Shown here one piece after another: positions 45,147 to 53,809 of a stretch of 64,000 nucleotides of DNA. Both the position numbers and the translations under genes were made by a program. The first letter of the stretch is position 1. Every line of letters starts with the position of its first letter. The stretch comes from Nocardioides thalensis (GTDB lineage Bacteria > Actinomycetota > Actinomycetes > Propionibacteriales > Nocardioidaceae). The stretch spans positions 4,425,501 to 4,489,500 of the forward strand of contig NZ_JACCFP010000001.1 of assembly GCF_013410655.1 (NCBI RefSeq). Reading direction: 5' to 3'. Below the pieces are notes generated by a model. It was not told where the DNA came from. It ran no database searches and saw only the letters and a list, made by a program, of their open reading frames with translations.

Positions 45147-46057
45147 CTTCAGCTGCGCCTCTGATGGCGCTGTCGAGCGCTGTGCTGATCTGGGCCACGA
45201 CGTTCGTGGTGTCGGAGAGCGCTCTGACGTCGACGTCGCCTGCCGTGTTGACCGTTCTCAGGTTCGTCCTGTGCGTGGCTGTGCTGCTGCCGCTGGCGCT
45301 GCGCCGCGAGGGGCTGGGGCGCATGCTGCGGACTCCCCTCACCGCCGTGCTCGGACTGACCGGCGTGGCGGCGTACTACGGACTCCAGAACGTCGCGCTG
45401 CTCTACACGACCGCGGGAACGACCGCCCTGCTGCAGGCGGTCCTACCCGTGGCGACGGCCGGGCTCGCGGCCGTTGCCCTGCGTGAGCGTGTGGCAACCG
45501 GGACCCTCGTTGGGCTCCTCCTGGCCACTGCGGGCGTCGTCCTGATCGCCTCAGGCGGCGCCAGGTTCGATCGTGGAGTCGTCCTGGTGCTCGCGGGCGT
45601 GTTGGCCTACGCCGCCTACACGGTGCTGCTGCGCCGCTCGGGCAGCGCCGAGACGGGCGCAGCCGGCGACGTGCCCACCGACGACCCTGTGGTGCTGGCC
45701 GCTGCCACCGCGCTGTGGGGTGTGATCCTGCTGCTCCCGTGGCAGCTCTGGGAGATCGCTGGGGGACGCGCGCAGCTGACGGTGAGCACCGCGGGCATCG
45801 GCGCGACGCTGTATCTGGGCGTCGTCGCCTCCGGCGCCACTCTTCTGTTGTGGACGTACGGCGCGCGCCGCACCCCGGCCAGTGTGTCCGGAGTGCTGAC
45901 CGCCGCCATTCCGGCCGTCGGCTACGCGCTGGCGGTGATGACCGGCGAGCAGCCGACGACGAGCAAGACGGTTGGCGGGATCCTTGCCGTAGCGGGCGTC
46001 CTCCTGGCCGGCTACGCAGTCACCCGGTCGGCTGGACCTGAGTCGGCTCCGCCGTGA
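45143..46057 (+). CDS. EamA/DMT-family transporter
   Basis: 304 aa, about ten membrane helices in two similar EamA halves (ALSSAVLIWATTFVVSESAL; then GVVLVLAGVLAYAAYTVLLR). LQNVALLYTTAGTTALLQAVLPVATA and LRERVATGTLVGLLLATAGVVLI are standard for the drug/metabolite exporter superfamily. The substrate is unknown. GTG at 45143; an internal ATG at 45164 is an alternative start. The O1 element lies 180 bp upstream. Confidence 0.85.
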   Translation: MTSAAPLMALSSAVLIWATTFVVSESALTSTSPAVLTVLRFVLCVAVLLPLALRREGLGRMLRTPLTAVLGLTGVAAYYGLQNVALLYTTAGTTALLQAVLPVATAGLAAVALRERVATGTLVGLLLATAGVVLIASGGARFDRGVVLVLAGVLAYAAYTVLLRRSGSAETGAAGDVPTDDPVVLAAATALWGVILLLPWQLWEIAGGRAQLTVSTAGIGATLYLGVVASGATLLLWTYGARRTPASVSGVLTAAIPAVGYALAVMTGEQPTTSKTVGGILAVAGVLLAGYAVTRSAGPESAPP

Positions 46058-46115
46058 GACGCGCACCGGTACCCGACGACCGACAGGGGGATCCCGCCAC
46101 GACCCGGTCTTCGGC

Positions 46116-47410
46116 TCAGTCCCGCACTTGCGTGTTCTGCCCGGCCGCGATCCGCCAGCTGTCGCCGCTACGCACCAGCACGTGCACCGGCCGCCCCTCG
46201 GGCACGCCGTCGAGAGGGGCTCCGTCGAGCCCGACCGGCCGCTGCCGGATGTTCACCACGGCGACGTCGTCGCGCACGAAGAGGATGTGCTCGACGTCGT
46301 AGGTCGCGGTGGACTCGCGCATCGCGCCCGGGAGCACCGCACGGGTGAAGGCTGTGATCTCGTCCTTCCCGACGATCCGCTTGCCGTGGGCGGTGGTCCA
46401 CACGCTGTGCTGCTCGAAGGCGCCGGGCACGCCGTGACGTCCTCGGTCTGCTGGGCGACCTCGACGCGACGGACGAGCTCGACGATCGCGTCGATGTCCA
46501 CGGTGCGCTCGGCCCCGTCGGCCGGCTGGACGACGATCTTGTCCCGTGGCGTGCGCGCCGCGTAGCTGCCCTCGCGCAGGTCGGCGACGGCGTCGGGCCG
46601 GATCGGGGTCCACCCGAGCTCGCGAGCCGCGGTGGCAACGACCTCCTGGTGCAGCGCCAGTGCCTCCGCGAACTCGGCACCGAGCTCGGTCGCGGCCTCG
46701 ACCTCCGGCCATGCTTTGGCCTGCCCCGTGCCGCCGACCGCGATGTCGGCTGCCCTCGCGAGCTCGTCGACGGGCACGGCGGACTCGGCGATGCCGTGCA
46801 GCACGGCGCCGGGCTCGGCGCTCTCGAGGGCGAGCACCACGAGGTCAGCCAGGTCGTCGACGTGGACCATCGGCCAGCGCACACCGGGCTCCCCGACGAA
46901 CCGCCCCGCTCCCGTCGCTCGGGCCCAGTCGACCATCATGGCCGGGATGCCGCCGCCGGCGCCATGCACGATGCCGGGGCGCACCACGATGCCACGGAGG
47001 TCGCGCGCGCTCTGGACGATCGTCTCGAGTGAGTCACGACCCTCCACGATCCGGATCGGGCGGGCCGGCGCGGAGTCGTCGACCGGCTCGACCGTGCTGC
47101 CGAGCACCCAGACGCCGCTGACGTAGAGGAGCGCGCGACCGGCGAGCGCCCCGACCAGGGTGTCCAGGGCCACCTCGTCGGCCCGCCAGTCGCCGGTGGG
47201 TGTGGCGGCGTGGACCACCGCGTCGAGGTCGTCGGTGATCGCGGCCCGCAGGGAGGCGGGGTCCCGAAGGTCTCCGACCCGGCTCTCGACCCCCGCCGGC
47301 GCATTGGCGGCGTTGCGGACGAGGACGACCGGGGTGTGCCCGGCAGCCCGCAGCCGGCGAACCGCCGCACTCCCGACGTACCCGGTGCCTCCGATCACCA
47401 GAACCTTCAT
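46116..47410 (-). pseudogene. NAD-dependent epimerase (NmrA-like) fused to SgcJ/SnoaL-like domain, frameshifted
   Basis: The ATG at 47410 starts a Rossmann protein (MKVLVIGGTGYVGSAAVRRL; VVHAATPTGDW; VVRPGIVHGAGGG) of the SDR/NmrA type, about 300 aa. Its C-terminus enters an SgcJ/EcaC-type segment (VDIDAIVELVRRVEVAQQTE), then the frame breaks near 46432-46441. The remainder of that domain (VWTTAHGKRIVGKDEITAFT, HILFVRDDVAVVNIRQRP, WRIAAGQNTQV) continues in another frame to 46116. One missing base explains it; sequencing error is possible. If real, the SnoaL-like half is lost. Confidence 0.75.
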
Positions 47411-47516
47411 GATGCGTCTCCTTTCGTGTCGAAACCTGGCTCCAGCCTCGTCGGGCACCAACCATCTGTCCAACACATGCTTGTCATCCGATCCATCGTC
47501 GGTGACGATTGATCGC

Positions 47517-48389
47517 GTGGACCTACAACAACTGAGGTACGTCGTCGCAGTGGCCGAGCTGGAGAACTTCACGCGCGCCGCCGAGCGATGCTTCGTGGTG
47601 CAGTCGGCGCTCAGCCACCAGGTCGCGCGCCTGGAGCAGGAGCTCGGCACGCGGCTGTTCCACCGCACGAGCCGCCGCGTGAGCCTGACCGCTGCGGGAG
47701 AGGCGTTCCTGCCGGCGGCCCGGCAGTGCCTGGAGGCGGCCGAGCGCGCGCGGGCGGAGGTGGCGGCGGCGACCGGCGAGATTCGCGGACGCCTGTCGGT
47801 GGGGGTCATCCCGACCGTCGCCGCCGTCGACGTCCCGGAGGTGCTGAGCGGGTTCCACCAGGACCATCCCCAGGTGCGGATCGGCCTGCTCACCGGCGCC
47901 AGCGACGCTCTGGTGCGCCGCGTCACCGACGGGCGCCTCGACGTCGCCTTCCTCGGGCTCCCGGCCGGAGCGACGGTCGAGGGTGTCGAGGGCCACGTGC
48001 TGGCGACCGATCACCACGTCGCGGTGGTGGCCCCCGATCACCGCCTCGCCCACCGGAAGCGGCTCGGGCTCGACCAGCTCGCGGACGAGGTGTTCGCGGA
48101 CTTCCCCACCGGTACTCCCGGACGGGCCCAGACCGACCGGGCGTTCGCGGCCGCGCAGCTGGACCGGGAGGTCGCGTTCGAGGTGACCGACGCCCACCTC
48201 ATGGCCGCTCTGGTCCGCAGCGGGCTGTGCGTGGGCCTGCTCCCCGAGGCCTTCGCGCCGAGGCTCGACGGCGTCACGACCATCGCGGTCCGCGGCGGGC
48301 CGTCCCGGGCCGAGCACGTCGTGTGGAGCCGGCGCGGGCCCTCGCCCGCGGCGGCGGCCTTCCTCGCCCGGCTCGGGGTCGCGGCTTGA
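47517..48389 (+). CDS. LysR-family transcriptional regulator
   Basis: 290 aa, GTG at 47517. LysR winged helix: LQQLRYVVAVAELENFTRAA, CFVVQSALSHQVARLEQELG and LFHRTSRRVSLTAAG (3-60). The effector domain starts with RGRLSVGVIPTVAAVDVPEV. It is divergent from the epimerase-SgcJ fusion, the usual LysR arrangement, so that gene is its probable target. The inducer is unknown. Confidence 0.92.
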   Translation: MDLQQLRYVVAVAELENFTRAAERCFVVQSALSHQVARLEQELGTRLFHRTSRRVSLTAAGEAFLPAARQCLEAAERARAEVAAATGEIRGRLSVGVIPTVAAVDVPEVLSGFHQDHPQVRIGLLTGASDALVRRVTDGRLDVAFLGLPAGATVEGVEGHVLATDHHVAVVAPDHRLAHRKRLGLDQLADEVFADFPTGTPGRAQTDRAFAAAQLDREVAFEVTDAHLMAALVRSGLCVGLLPEAFAPRLDGVTTIAVRGGPSRAEHVVWSRRGPSPAAAAFLARLGVAA

Positions 48390-48408
48390 GAGCCGCGAAC
48401 GGCACGGG

Positions 48409-49029
48409 TCACGGGCCCTGCAGCCGCCAGTCGCCACGCTCGAGCACGTAGCTGTCGACCGCCTCCGGCGGGATGCCCGGGATCGCCTCGGGATCGCTGC
48501 ACCCGTGGATGCCGTAGTCCGCGCCGTACGGCGGCGGCGGACCTTGGATGAAGGAGACGCGATCGGGGGAGGCGTCCGTGATCTTCATGTAGAAGGCGTG
48601 CGGGCCGGTGCCGTTCGGCTGACCGGGCACCACCTCGTGGCGGACAACCGCCGTGAGGAGCGCGATGTCTCCGTCGACGAGCAGGCAGGTCACCCGGCCC
48701 CGACCGCGCGCCGTCCACGCCGGTTCGGCCCCGGAGGCCGGCGAGTGGTGGCGGAAGGAGAAGGCACCCCGGGTCAGGCCCGTTCGCGCGGTCTCGGCGT
48801 GCATCTGGAACCGGATCTGGTCACCCTCGACGTTCGGACCGCGCATCGTGAACCGCCCGACGCCGTCGATGGACTGCGGAGTGAGCCAGCCCGGCTCGCC
48901 GGCGCGGTCGACCGGTACGGCGACCGCCTGGCTCTCGTGGGCTCGAGACGAGTGCGCGGCGGCGGTCGTGGCGACGGCCAGACCCGATCCAGCGAGGACG
49001 ATGAGGCTGCGGCGAAGAAGGGAGGTCAT
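48409..49029 (-). CDS. Secreted protein of unknown function
   Basis: 206 aa from the ATG at 49029 (MTSLLRRSLIVLAGSGLAVA); two further ATGs upstream (49038 or 49047) could be used. Sec or Tat-like signal peptide ending near AHSS. The mature part has a beta-rich look with FTMRGPNVEGDQIRFQMHAE and FYMKITDASPDRVSFIQGPP and ends in a CSDPEAIPGIPPEAVDSYVL repeat-free tail. Such proteins are common in actinobacteria; no function is established. Confidence 0.65.
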   Translation of the reverse strand: MTSLLRRSLIVLAGSGLAVATTAAAHSSRAHESQAVAVPVDRAGEPGWLTPQSIDGVGRFTMRGPNVEGDQIRFQMHAETARTGLTRGAFSFRHHSPASGAEPAWTARGRGRVTCLLVDGDIALLTAVVRHEVVPGQPNGTGPHAFYMKITDASPDRVSFIQGPPPPYGADYGIHGCSDPEAIPGIPPEAVDSYVLERGDWRLQGP

Positions 49030-49128
49030 GGATGGCATGGCCACCATCTTCTTTTCGCCGCAACGGTCAGGCGCCCCTCGAACGAGTGACCTGACCCCCT
49101 CGCGCGGGTGAATGTCTGGTCGGCGCGG

Positions 49129-49533
49129 TCAGAGGTCCTTCTGACCGACAAGATGGACGATGCCTGCTGGGTTGGTGATCCAGTGCGCCCGTGCCGTGTC
49201 GGGCAACGGCTCCAGCTCGTCCTGCGGCGTCACGCCGGCGGCTGCCAAGCGATCCATCGCTGCGGCGATGTCGTCGGTGTCGACCTGGAGCCAGAGGTCG
49301 GATCGGCTGTAGTTCTCCACCTCGTCGAGCCACAGTGTGTTCGGCCCGAACTCGCAGCGGTGGCTTCGTGAGACGCCGGTGGCGATCGCCGAGTCGCTGA
49401 CGTCGGTGACGGGCAGGTCGAGGACGTCGCGGTAGAACGCCACCGTGGCGTCGTACTGCGCTCGCGGGATCTTCATCGCGATGTTGACGCTGCCGGAGAA
49501 GCCCGGCATCGCCGTCCTGGAGTCGTCGCTCAT
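49129..49533 (-). CDS. VOC-superfamily (glyoxalase-like) protein
   Basis: 134 aa. A VOC beta-alpha-beta-beta-beta fold is suggested by FSGSVNIAMKIPRAQYDATVAFYRD, RCEFGPNTLWLDEVENYS and LWLQVDTDDIAAAMDRLAAAG; the usual metal histidine is absent near the start, so it may be a binding rather than catalytic member. Divergent from the membrane-protein gene at 49608, with operator O2 in the 74-bp gap. Confidence 0.8.
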   Translation of the reverse strand: MSDDSRTAMPGFSGSVNIAMKIPRAQYDATVAFYRDVLDLPVTDVSDSAIATGVSRSHRCEFGPNTLWLDEVENYSRSDLWLQVDTDDIAAAMDRLAAAGVTPQDELEPLPDTARAHWITNPAGIVHLVGQKDL

Positions 49534-49595
49534 CGGTTTCGTCCTTCCTCACGTAGCGCCACCATGCGCCGGTGTCTGTTCGAGCGGATCATGCG

Positions 49596-49609
49596 ATACC
49601 GTACGGTAT
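49596..49609. promoter_or_regulatory. TetR-type operator O2 overlapping a leaderless start
   Basis: Perfect 14-bp palindrome ATACCGTACGGTAT. It contains the -10-like hexamer TACCGT (49597-49602) and its last bases (AT at 49608-49609) begin the ATG of the membrane-protein gene at 49608. A bound repressor would cover both -10 and start. Confidence 0.7.
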
Positions 49610-50558
49610 GCCATCGACGCAAGGAAAGCCTTCCAGGATCAGGATCGTGGCCGGTTACGGTCTGGTGGTCGCCGTGGCGCCGTACCTCGTGCTCAAGGCG
49701 CTCTGGGTGGCGGGCGTCATGGTCGGAGTACCGGAGAGCTCTCCTGCCCATTCCGGGTGGGAGGTGCAGAACATCGTGACGGGCCTGATGGACCTCGTGG
49801 CGGTGGCGGTGGCGATGGCGCTGACCCACCCGTGGGGCATGCGGGTGCCGGCCTGGCTCGTGATCGTGCCTGCATGGATCGGGACCGGCTTCCTCGTGCC
49901 CGCGGTACTCCTCGTGGTCACTGGCTTCACATCGTCATTGACCACCACGGGGGAGCTGATCAGCTTGCGTGAAGGACTGGTCGAGGACTGGGCGTACGTC
50001 CTGGTCGGATCGTCGTTCGCGATCCAGGGGGTTCTCGTCACGACGTCGTTCGCGTTGTACTCCCGCGTCAGGTGGGAGGCGGCGCTCGCGGGCACGTGCC
50101 GACGCGGCCCCACCTTCGGGGTCCAGCGAGTCCTCGGGGTGACGGCCGCCGTCCTTGCCGCCGGCGTCGGTGTCGTGAGGATCGGGCAGGGGATCTTCGC
50201 GCCGGACGGCTGGTACGACGTCCCGTGGACGTTCCTCACACGATTCGGCGAGCTCGTCGAGGGTGGCCTGGCGTTGCTCGCAGCCGCAGGCATCCTGGGC
50301 CTGATCGGTCTGTTCCGCGGTTGGCCGCTCGGCCGGGCAGTGTCAGCGACGTGGATCGGCAGCGGCTCGCTGTTCGCCTACGGCTTCGGACGCACGATCA
50401 GCCTGGCGGCCGGCGCGGACCTCAGCGACCAGATGACATCGGTGTACCGGATGTTGAACCTCACGGGCATGGTGGCAGGCCTGGTGATCGCCCTGTCCGC
50501 GGCCTTCGTGATGGCCGAGCGGGCGGCAACGCCGGCGCGCGAGCCGGCGACGCCCTGA
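49608..50558 (+). CDS. Polytopic membrane protein, function unknown
   Basis: 316 aa, roughly eight hydrophobic segments (for example IRIVAGYGLVVAVAPYLVLK, LVIVPAWIGTGFLVPAVLLV, LLAAAGILGLIGLFRGWPLG). No known motif. It starts at the ATG inside operator O2 (leaderless type), with no ribosome-binding site before it; a GTG at 49572 upstream would be before the promoter. The TetR gene follows after 100 bp on the same strand, so the operon probably includes its own repressor. Confidence 0.7.
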   Translation: MPSTQGKPSRIRIVAGYGLVVAVAPYLVLKALWVAGVMVGVPESSPAHSGWEVQNIVTGLMDLVAVAVAMALTHPWGMRVPAWLVIVPAWIGTGFLVPAVLLVVTGFTSSLTTTGELISLREGLVEDWAYVLVGSSFAIQGVLVTTSFALYSRVRWEAALAGTCRRGPTFGVQRVLGVTAAVLAAGVGVVRIGQGIFAPDGWYDVPWTFLTRFGELVEGGLALLAAAGILGLIGLFRGWPLGRAVSATWIGSGSLFAYGFGRTISLAAGADLSDQMTSVYRMLNLTGMVAGLVIALSAAFVMAERAATPAREPATP

Positions 50559-50658
50559 GCAGCTCCGCCGCGCGACCGGTCGAGTGCGTAGGTGGCCGGA
50601 GCACGGCGATCGATAGTCTCGCGCACGTGCCGCCAGGCGCCTACGGAAAGGTGCGAGC

Positions 50659-51201
50659 ATGTCAGTTCGCGAGAGATGGCTCGAGAAGGGCCTCGACGTC
50701 CTGGCCCGCGAGGGCCACCGGGCCGTCACGATCGATCGGCTGTGCAACGAGCTGAGCCTGACCAAGGGCAGCTTCTACCACCATTTCTCGGGGGTCGCCG
50801 ACTTCGAGGCAGCGATGCTGGAGCACTTCTCCTACCGGGAGACGCAGCGCTACGTTGAGCTTGCCGAGGCAGGTGCGGGCGACGCGCCGCAGCAGCGGAT
50901 CAAACGGCTGCAGGCGGCAGTCGTCAGGGGCGGAGCCGGCTCCGCGTCGCTGGAGGTCGCCGTGCGGGGCTGGGCGACGCAGGACGCGGTTGCTCGCACC
51001 GCACTCGAGGAGATCGATCGTCGCAGGCTCGACTACCTGGAGTCCGTGCTCCAAGACATGACGAGCAGCAAGAGCGAAGCCCGGGCGGTGGCGCGGATGA
51101 TCTACCTCGTCCTCATCGGCGGCTACCACCACCTGCCGCCGATGCCGATGCGGGAGATCTCACGCCTGTGGGACAGGATCCTCGCCACGCTCGAGAGCTA
51201 G
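50659..51201 (+). CDS. TetR-family transcriptional regulator
   Basis: 180 aa. N-terminal helix-turn-helix: RWLEKGLDVLAREGHRAVTI, LCNELSLTKGSFYHHFSGVAD (about 28-48). The C-terminal domain is helical with YLVLIGGYHHLPP. ATG at 50659, GGAAAGG 9 nt upstream. It is the only TetR gene near the repeated ATAC-N6-GTAT operators, so it is the best candidate repressor, forming a feedback loop through O2. Confidence 0.9.
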   Translation: MSVRERWLEKGLDVLAREGHRAVTIDRLCNELSLTKGSFYHHFSGVADFEAAMLEHFSYRETQRYVELAEAGAGDAPQQRIKRLQAAVVRGGAGSASLEVAVRGWATQDAVARTALEEIDRRRLDYLESVLQDMTSSKSEARAVARMIYLVLIGGYHHLPPMPMREISRLWDRILATLES

Positions 51202-51227
51202 CGGCGACGCGACGGCGCGAGCAGTGG

Positions 51228-52358
51228 TCAGCCGCAGAGTGCCTCGTCGATCAGGGCGTCGACCGCGTCGTCCGGATCTCCCGAGAAGTCAGGGGTGAGG
51301 GCGACGGTGACCTGCCGGTCGCGCTCGCCGCTCGCGAAGGAGTACGACTGGAACGCGATGGCGTCCCCGTCGTGACCATAGGCGACGTCGCCGCACGAGG
51401 TCCGGACGATCCACAAGCCCAGGCCGTAGCGCCCTCCGGGAGTGCTGGGGGTCTTCATGACCGTCACCAGCTCGGGCGAGACGAGCTCGCCGCTGAGGAG
51501 GGCATCGAAGAAGTCGTTCAGGTCCTCGGTCGTCGAGATCATCTCGCCGGCCGCGCCCATGATGGAGGGATTCATCTCGGTGAAGTCGGCCAGCTCGACC
51601 CGACCGTCCCGTAGGAGCGGTACGTAGCCCTGGGAATGCGGACCATTGATCCGCGTCCGGGTGCCCGGCAGCGAGGTGTCGCTGAGCTTCAGAGGTCGAA
51701 GGATCCGCTGCTCGATGGCCTCGCCGTAGCTCGCACCGACGACGCGCTCGACGATGGCTCCCAGGATCGTGTAGTTGGTGTTCGAGTAGGAGAACTCGGA
51801 GCCCGGCCTGTCGAACACCGGGGGATGAGCAAGCGCCCGATCGATCAGCTCCTGGGGTGTCCAGGTGCGGCGGGTCGCTTCGAGAAAGGCCGGTGCAGGT
51901 GGTCTCGGCATGGTGCGGAACGAGTCGAAGATCCCGCTCGTGTGGCCCAGCAGGTGCCGGACGGTGATGTCCTGAGCCCTCGGGATGGCGGGGAACCACA
52001 GCGCCAACGGGTCGTCGAGCTCGATGAGGCCCTCGTCCACGAGCTGGAGGACGACCGTCGCGGTGAACGACTTGGTGATGCTGCCGATCCGGAACCGGCT
52101 GTGCTCCAGCACCGGCCGCGTGGAGCCGATCTCGGCCACGCCGGCGCTTGCGCGCCACGGGCCGCTATCGCCGCGCACCTCGACGAGGGCACCGACGGCA
52201 CCGTGGCGGACGACTCCGTCGAGCGAGCCCTGGAGGTCCCCGGAGGTGGTGTGATGGCCGTCCGCTGCGGCACCGAGTGCCGTGGTGCCGGCCAACGCCG
52301 CCGCCGAGATCATCGCGGCCGTGGTCGCGAGAGCGCGCGCCGTACGTGTGCTGAACAT
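51228..52358 (-). CDS. Secreted serine hydrolase (beta-lactamase / D-Ala-D-Ala carboxypeptidase family)
   Basis: 376 aa from the ATG at 52358, with AAAGGAA 6 nt upstream; the frame upstream (to 52481) is not protein-like. Signal peptide (1-33). Class C-type motifs: SITK (S93-K96), YSN (Y191-N193) and HDG near 340. LLGHTSGIFD and TNYTILGAIVERV are family-standard. It acts outside the cytoplasm on an ester or amide substrate. Divergent from the small membrane protein at 52520; operator O3 is in the intervening region. Confidence 0.9.
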   Translation of the reverse strand: MFSTRTARALATTAAMISAAALAGTTALGAAADGHHTTSGDLQGSLDGVVRHGAVGALVEVRGDSGPWRASAGVAEIGSTRPVLEHSRFRIGSITKSFTATVVLQLVDEGLIELDDPLALWFPAIPRAQDITVRHLLGHTSGIFDSFRTMPRPPAPAFLEATRRTWTPQELIDRALAHPPVFDRPGSEFSYSNTNYTILGAIVERVVGASYGEAIEQRILRPLKLSDTSLPGTRTRINGPHSQGYVPLLRDGRVELADFTEMNPSIMGAAGEMISTTEDLNDFFDALLSGELVSPELVTVMKTPSTPGGRYGLGLWIVRTSCGDVAYGHDGDAIAFQSYSFASGERDRQVTVALTPDFSGDPDDAVDALIDEALCG

Positions 52359-52476
52359 CGTTGTTCCTTTCTGGGATGAACAGCCACTGTCCTGCGGGGG
52401 ATGTGCCCGCGACCATTGGTGAGACCCCTGGGCCGGCCCCGAACCAACCCGCAGCGATCCCCGCTCGCTACGGCGG

Positions 52477-52496
52477 AACATACCGTGTGGTATGTT
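52477..52496. promoter_or_regulatory. TetR-type operator O3
   Basis: AACATACCGTGTGGTATGTT: ATAC-N6-GTAT with extended AAC/GTT ends, imperfect only at the centre. TACCGT at 52481-52486 would be the -10 of a start near 52492 for the gene at 52520, or act on the divergent hydrolase. Confidence 0.7.
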
Positions 52497-52519
52497 TCGG
52501 CATCCGGAAGGGGCGGCTC

Positions 52520-52963
52520 ATGTACGAACGCGCGGGGCGCATTCTCCACCGGTCCTGGGCGATCGCGGTGGCGGTGTCGGTGGTGCACTACGTCGACAAC
52601 TACGTGAACTACCGCGACTACCCGGCGCCGGCCCCTGGCAGCGACGTCCCGGTGCCGTCCCAGGCCGCGGTCGGGCTGTCGTGGTTCGTCTTCACCGCGT
52701 TCGGAGTCCTGGCGCTCGTCCTCTGGCACCGCCGCAGGATCGTGGGAGCGGCCGTCGCGCTCACCGTGTACTCCGTGTCAGGCCTGGTCGGCCTCGCCCA
52801 CTACGCGGTCCCCGCGGCGACGGACATGGCATGGTGGCGACAGGGCCACGTCGTCCTGGACATCGCCTGCGGCCTGGTGCTGTTCGGTTTCGCGCTGTGG
52901 GCCACCGCCCGAGCGGGGGAGCTCCGCAGCGTCAGAGAGCCGGCCCGTTCGGGCTCCAGATGA
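52520..52963 (+). CDS. Small membrane protein, function unknown
   Basis: 147 aa. About four hydrophobic segments (8-25, 46-68, 72-95, 103-125); short acidic and Arg-rich ends. The ATG at 52520 has GGAAGGGGC upstream, giving a 28-nt leader from the predicted start inside O3. No recognised domain. Its 3' end overlaps that of the convergent VOC gene by 32 bp. Confidence 0.7.
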   Translation: MYERAGRILHRSWAIAVAVSVVHYVDNYVNYRDYPAPAPGSDVPVPSQAAVGLSWFVFTAFGVLALVLWHRRRIVGAAVALTVYSVSGLVGLAHYAVPAATDMAWWRQGHVVLDIACGLVLFGFALWATARAGELRSVREPARSGSR

Positions 52964-53366
52964 TCTCCCACAGGTGACCGTCGAGATCACGGAAGTAGCC
53001 CGAGTAGATGCCCCACGGGCGGTCGTGGGGCTGATCGGTGAACGTCGCGCCGGCCGCCTTCGCCTCAGCGAGCACGGCGTCGACCTCCTCCCTGGTGTCG
53101 ACGAGGTGGCCGATGCTGAACTCGGCTGCGTTGGGAGACCCCGCCGCGACCTTGGCGTCCTTGGCCAGCTCCGATCGGGGATAGAGCGCCAGGATGAGCC
53201 CACCGGCGAGCTTGAACATGGCGACGTCGCCTGCGGGCGTGCTCTCGTCGCCCTCGAACTCGGTGCCGATCACGCCGGGCGTCTCCAGCCCGAGGGCCCG
53301 GTAGAACCCGACGGCTCGATCGAGATCGTCCACGGCCAGGGTGATCACGCTGATGTGATGTCTCAT
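52932..53366 (-). CDS. VOC-family (glyoxalase/bleomycin-resistance-like) protein
   Basis: 144 aa from the ATG at 53366, overlapping the previous gene's stop (ATGA). HHISVITLAVDDLDRAVGFY, GVIGTEFEGDE and GYFRDLDGHLWEIIW are typical of VOC proteins, with a metal-type Glu (E in LWEI). Substrate unknown. Co-transcribed with the membrane protein gene at 53363-53758 under operator O4. Confidence 0.85.
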   Translation of the reverse strand: MRHHISVITLAVDDLDRAVGFYRALGLETPGVIGTEFEGDESTPAGDVAMFKLAGGLILALYPRSELAKDAKVAAGSPNAAEFSIGHLVDTREEVDAVLAEAKAAGATFTDQPHDRPWGIYSGYFRDLDGHLWEIIWSPNGPAL

Positions 53367-53758
53367 GCCTGGACCGTGTTGCGACGGGCGAGGAACGCGA
53401 TGACGAGGAAGAGCCAGAATCCCGAAAGCGGGCTGAGGATGACCCCCCAGGCCCCGGTCAACCCGAGGGCGAGCGCGAATCCCCGCGGGGCGCCCGTGCC
53501 TCGTCGCTCCGCGAGCATCACCATCCAACCGACAGCTCCCAGCAGGAGGCCGGCGGTGACGTACCAGAACGCCGCGGCCCGGAGCGTTGTCAGGTCGGGG
53601 TCCGAGTCGACGGCCCCGAGCACGCCGGCGTCGAGGATGCTCTGCAGCGAGTCGGCGTAGAACAGCGGAGTCGCAAGGACGTGGACCACCGCCAGGAGCA
53701 CGGTCCAGAAGCCCGAGGACCTTGTCATTGTGGTCGGGCTGGCGATCAAGGTCGACAT
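53363..53758 (-). CDS. Small membrane protein (DUF6463-like)
   Basis: 131 aa from the ATG at 53758 (an alternative ATG at 53776 is inside operator O4). Four hydrophobic segments: FWTVLLAVVHVLATPLFYAD, AAFWYVTAGLLLGAVGWMVM, FALALGLTGAWGVILSPLSG and FWLFLVIAFL. This WxYVTAGLLxLxxGW pattern resembles DUF6463-type proteins. Translationally coupled to the VOC gene. Confidence 0.7.
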   Translation of the reverse strand: MSTLIASPTTMTRSSGFWTVLLAVVHVLATPLFYADSLQSILDAGVLGAVDSDPDLTTLRAAAFWYVTAGLLLGAVGWMVMLAERRGTGAPRGFALALGLTGAWGVILSPLSGFWLFLVIAFLARRNTVQA

Positions 53759-53765
53759 GGCCAAA

Positions 53766-53783
53766 CCATACGGCATAGTATGG
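53766..53783. promoter_or_regulatory. TetR-type operator O4
   Basis: CCATACGGCATAGTATGG: palindrome with ATAC-N6-GTAT spacing as in O2 and O3. On the minus strand TACTAT (53780-53775) fits a -10, predicting a start about 11 nt before the ATG at 53758. Confidence 0.65.
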
Positions 53784-53809
53784 AGTCGGAGCAAGCAGCC
53801 TCTCCCGGA

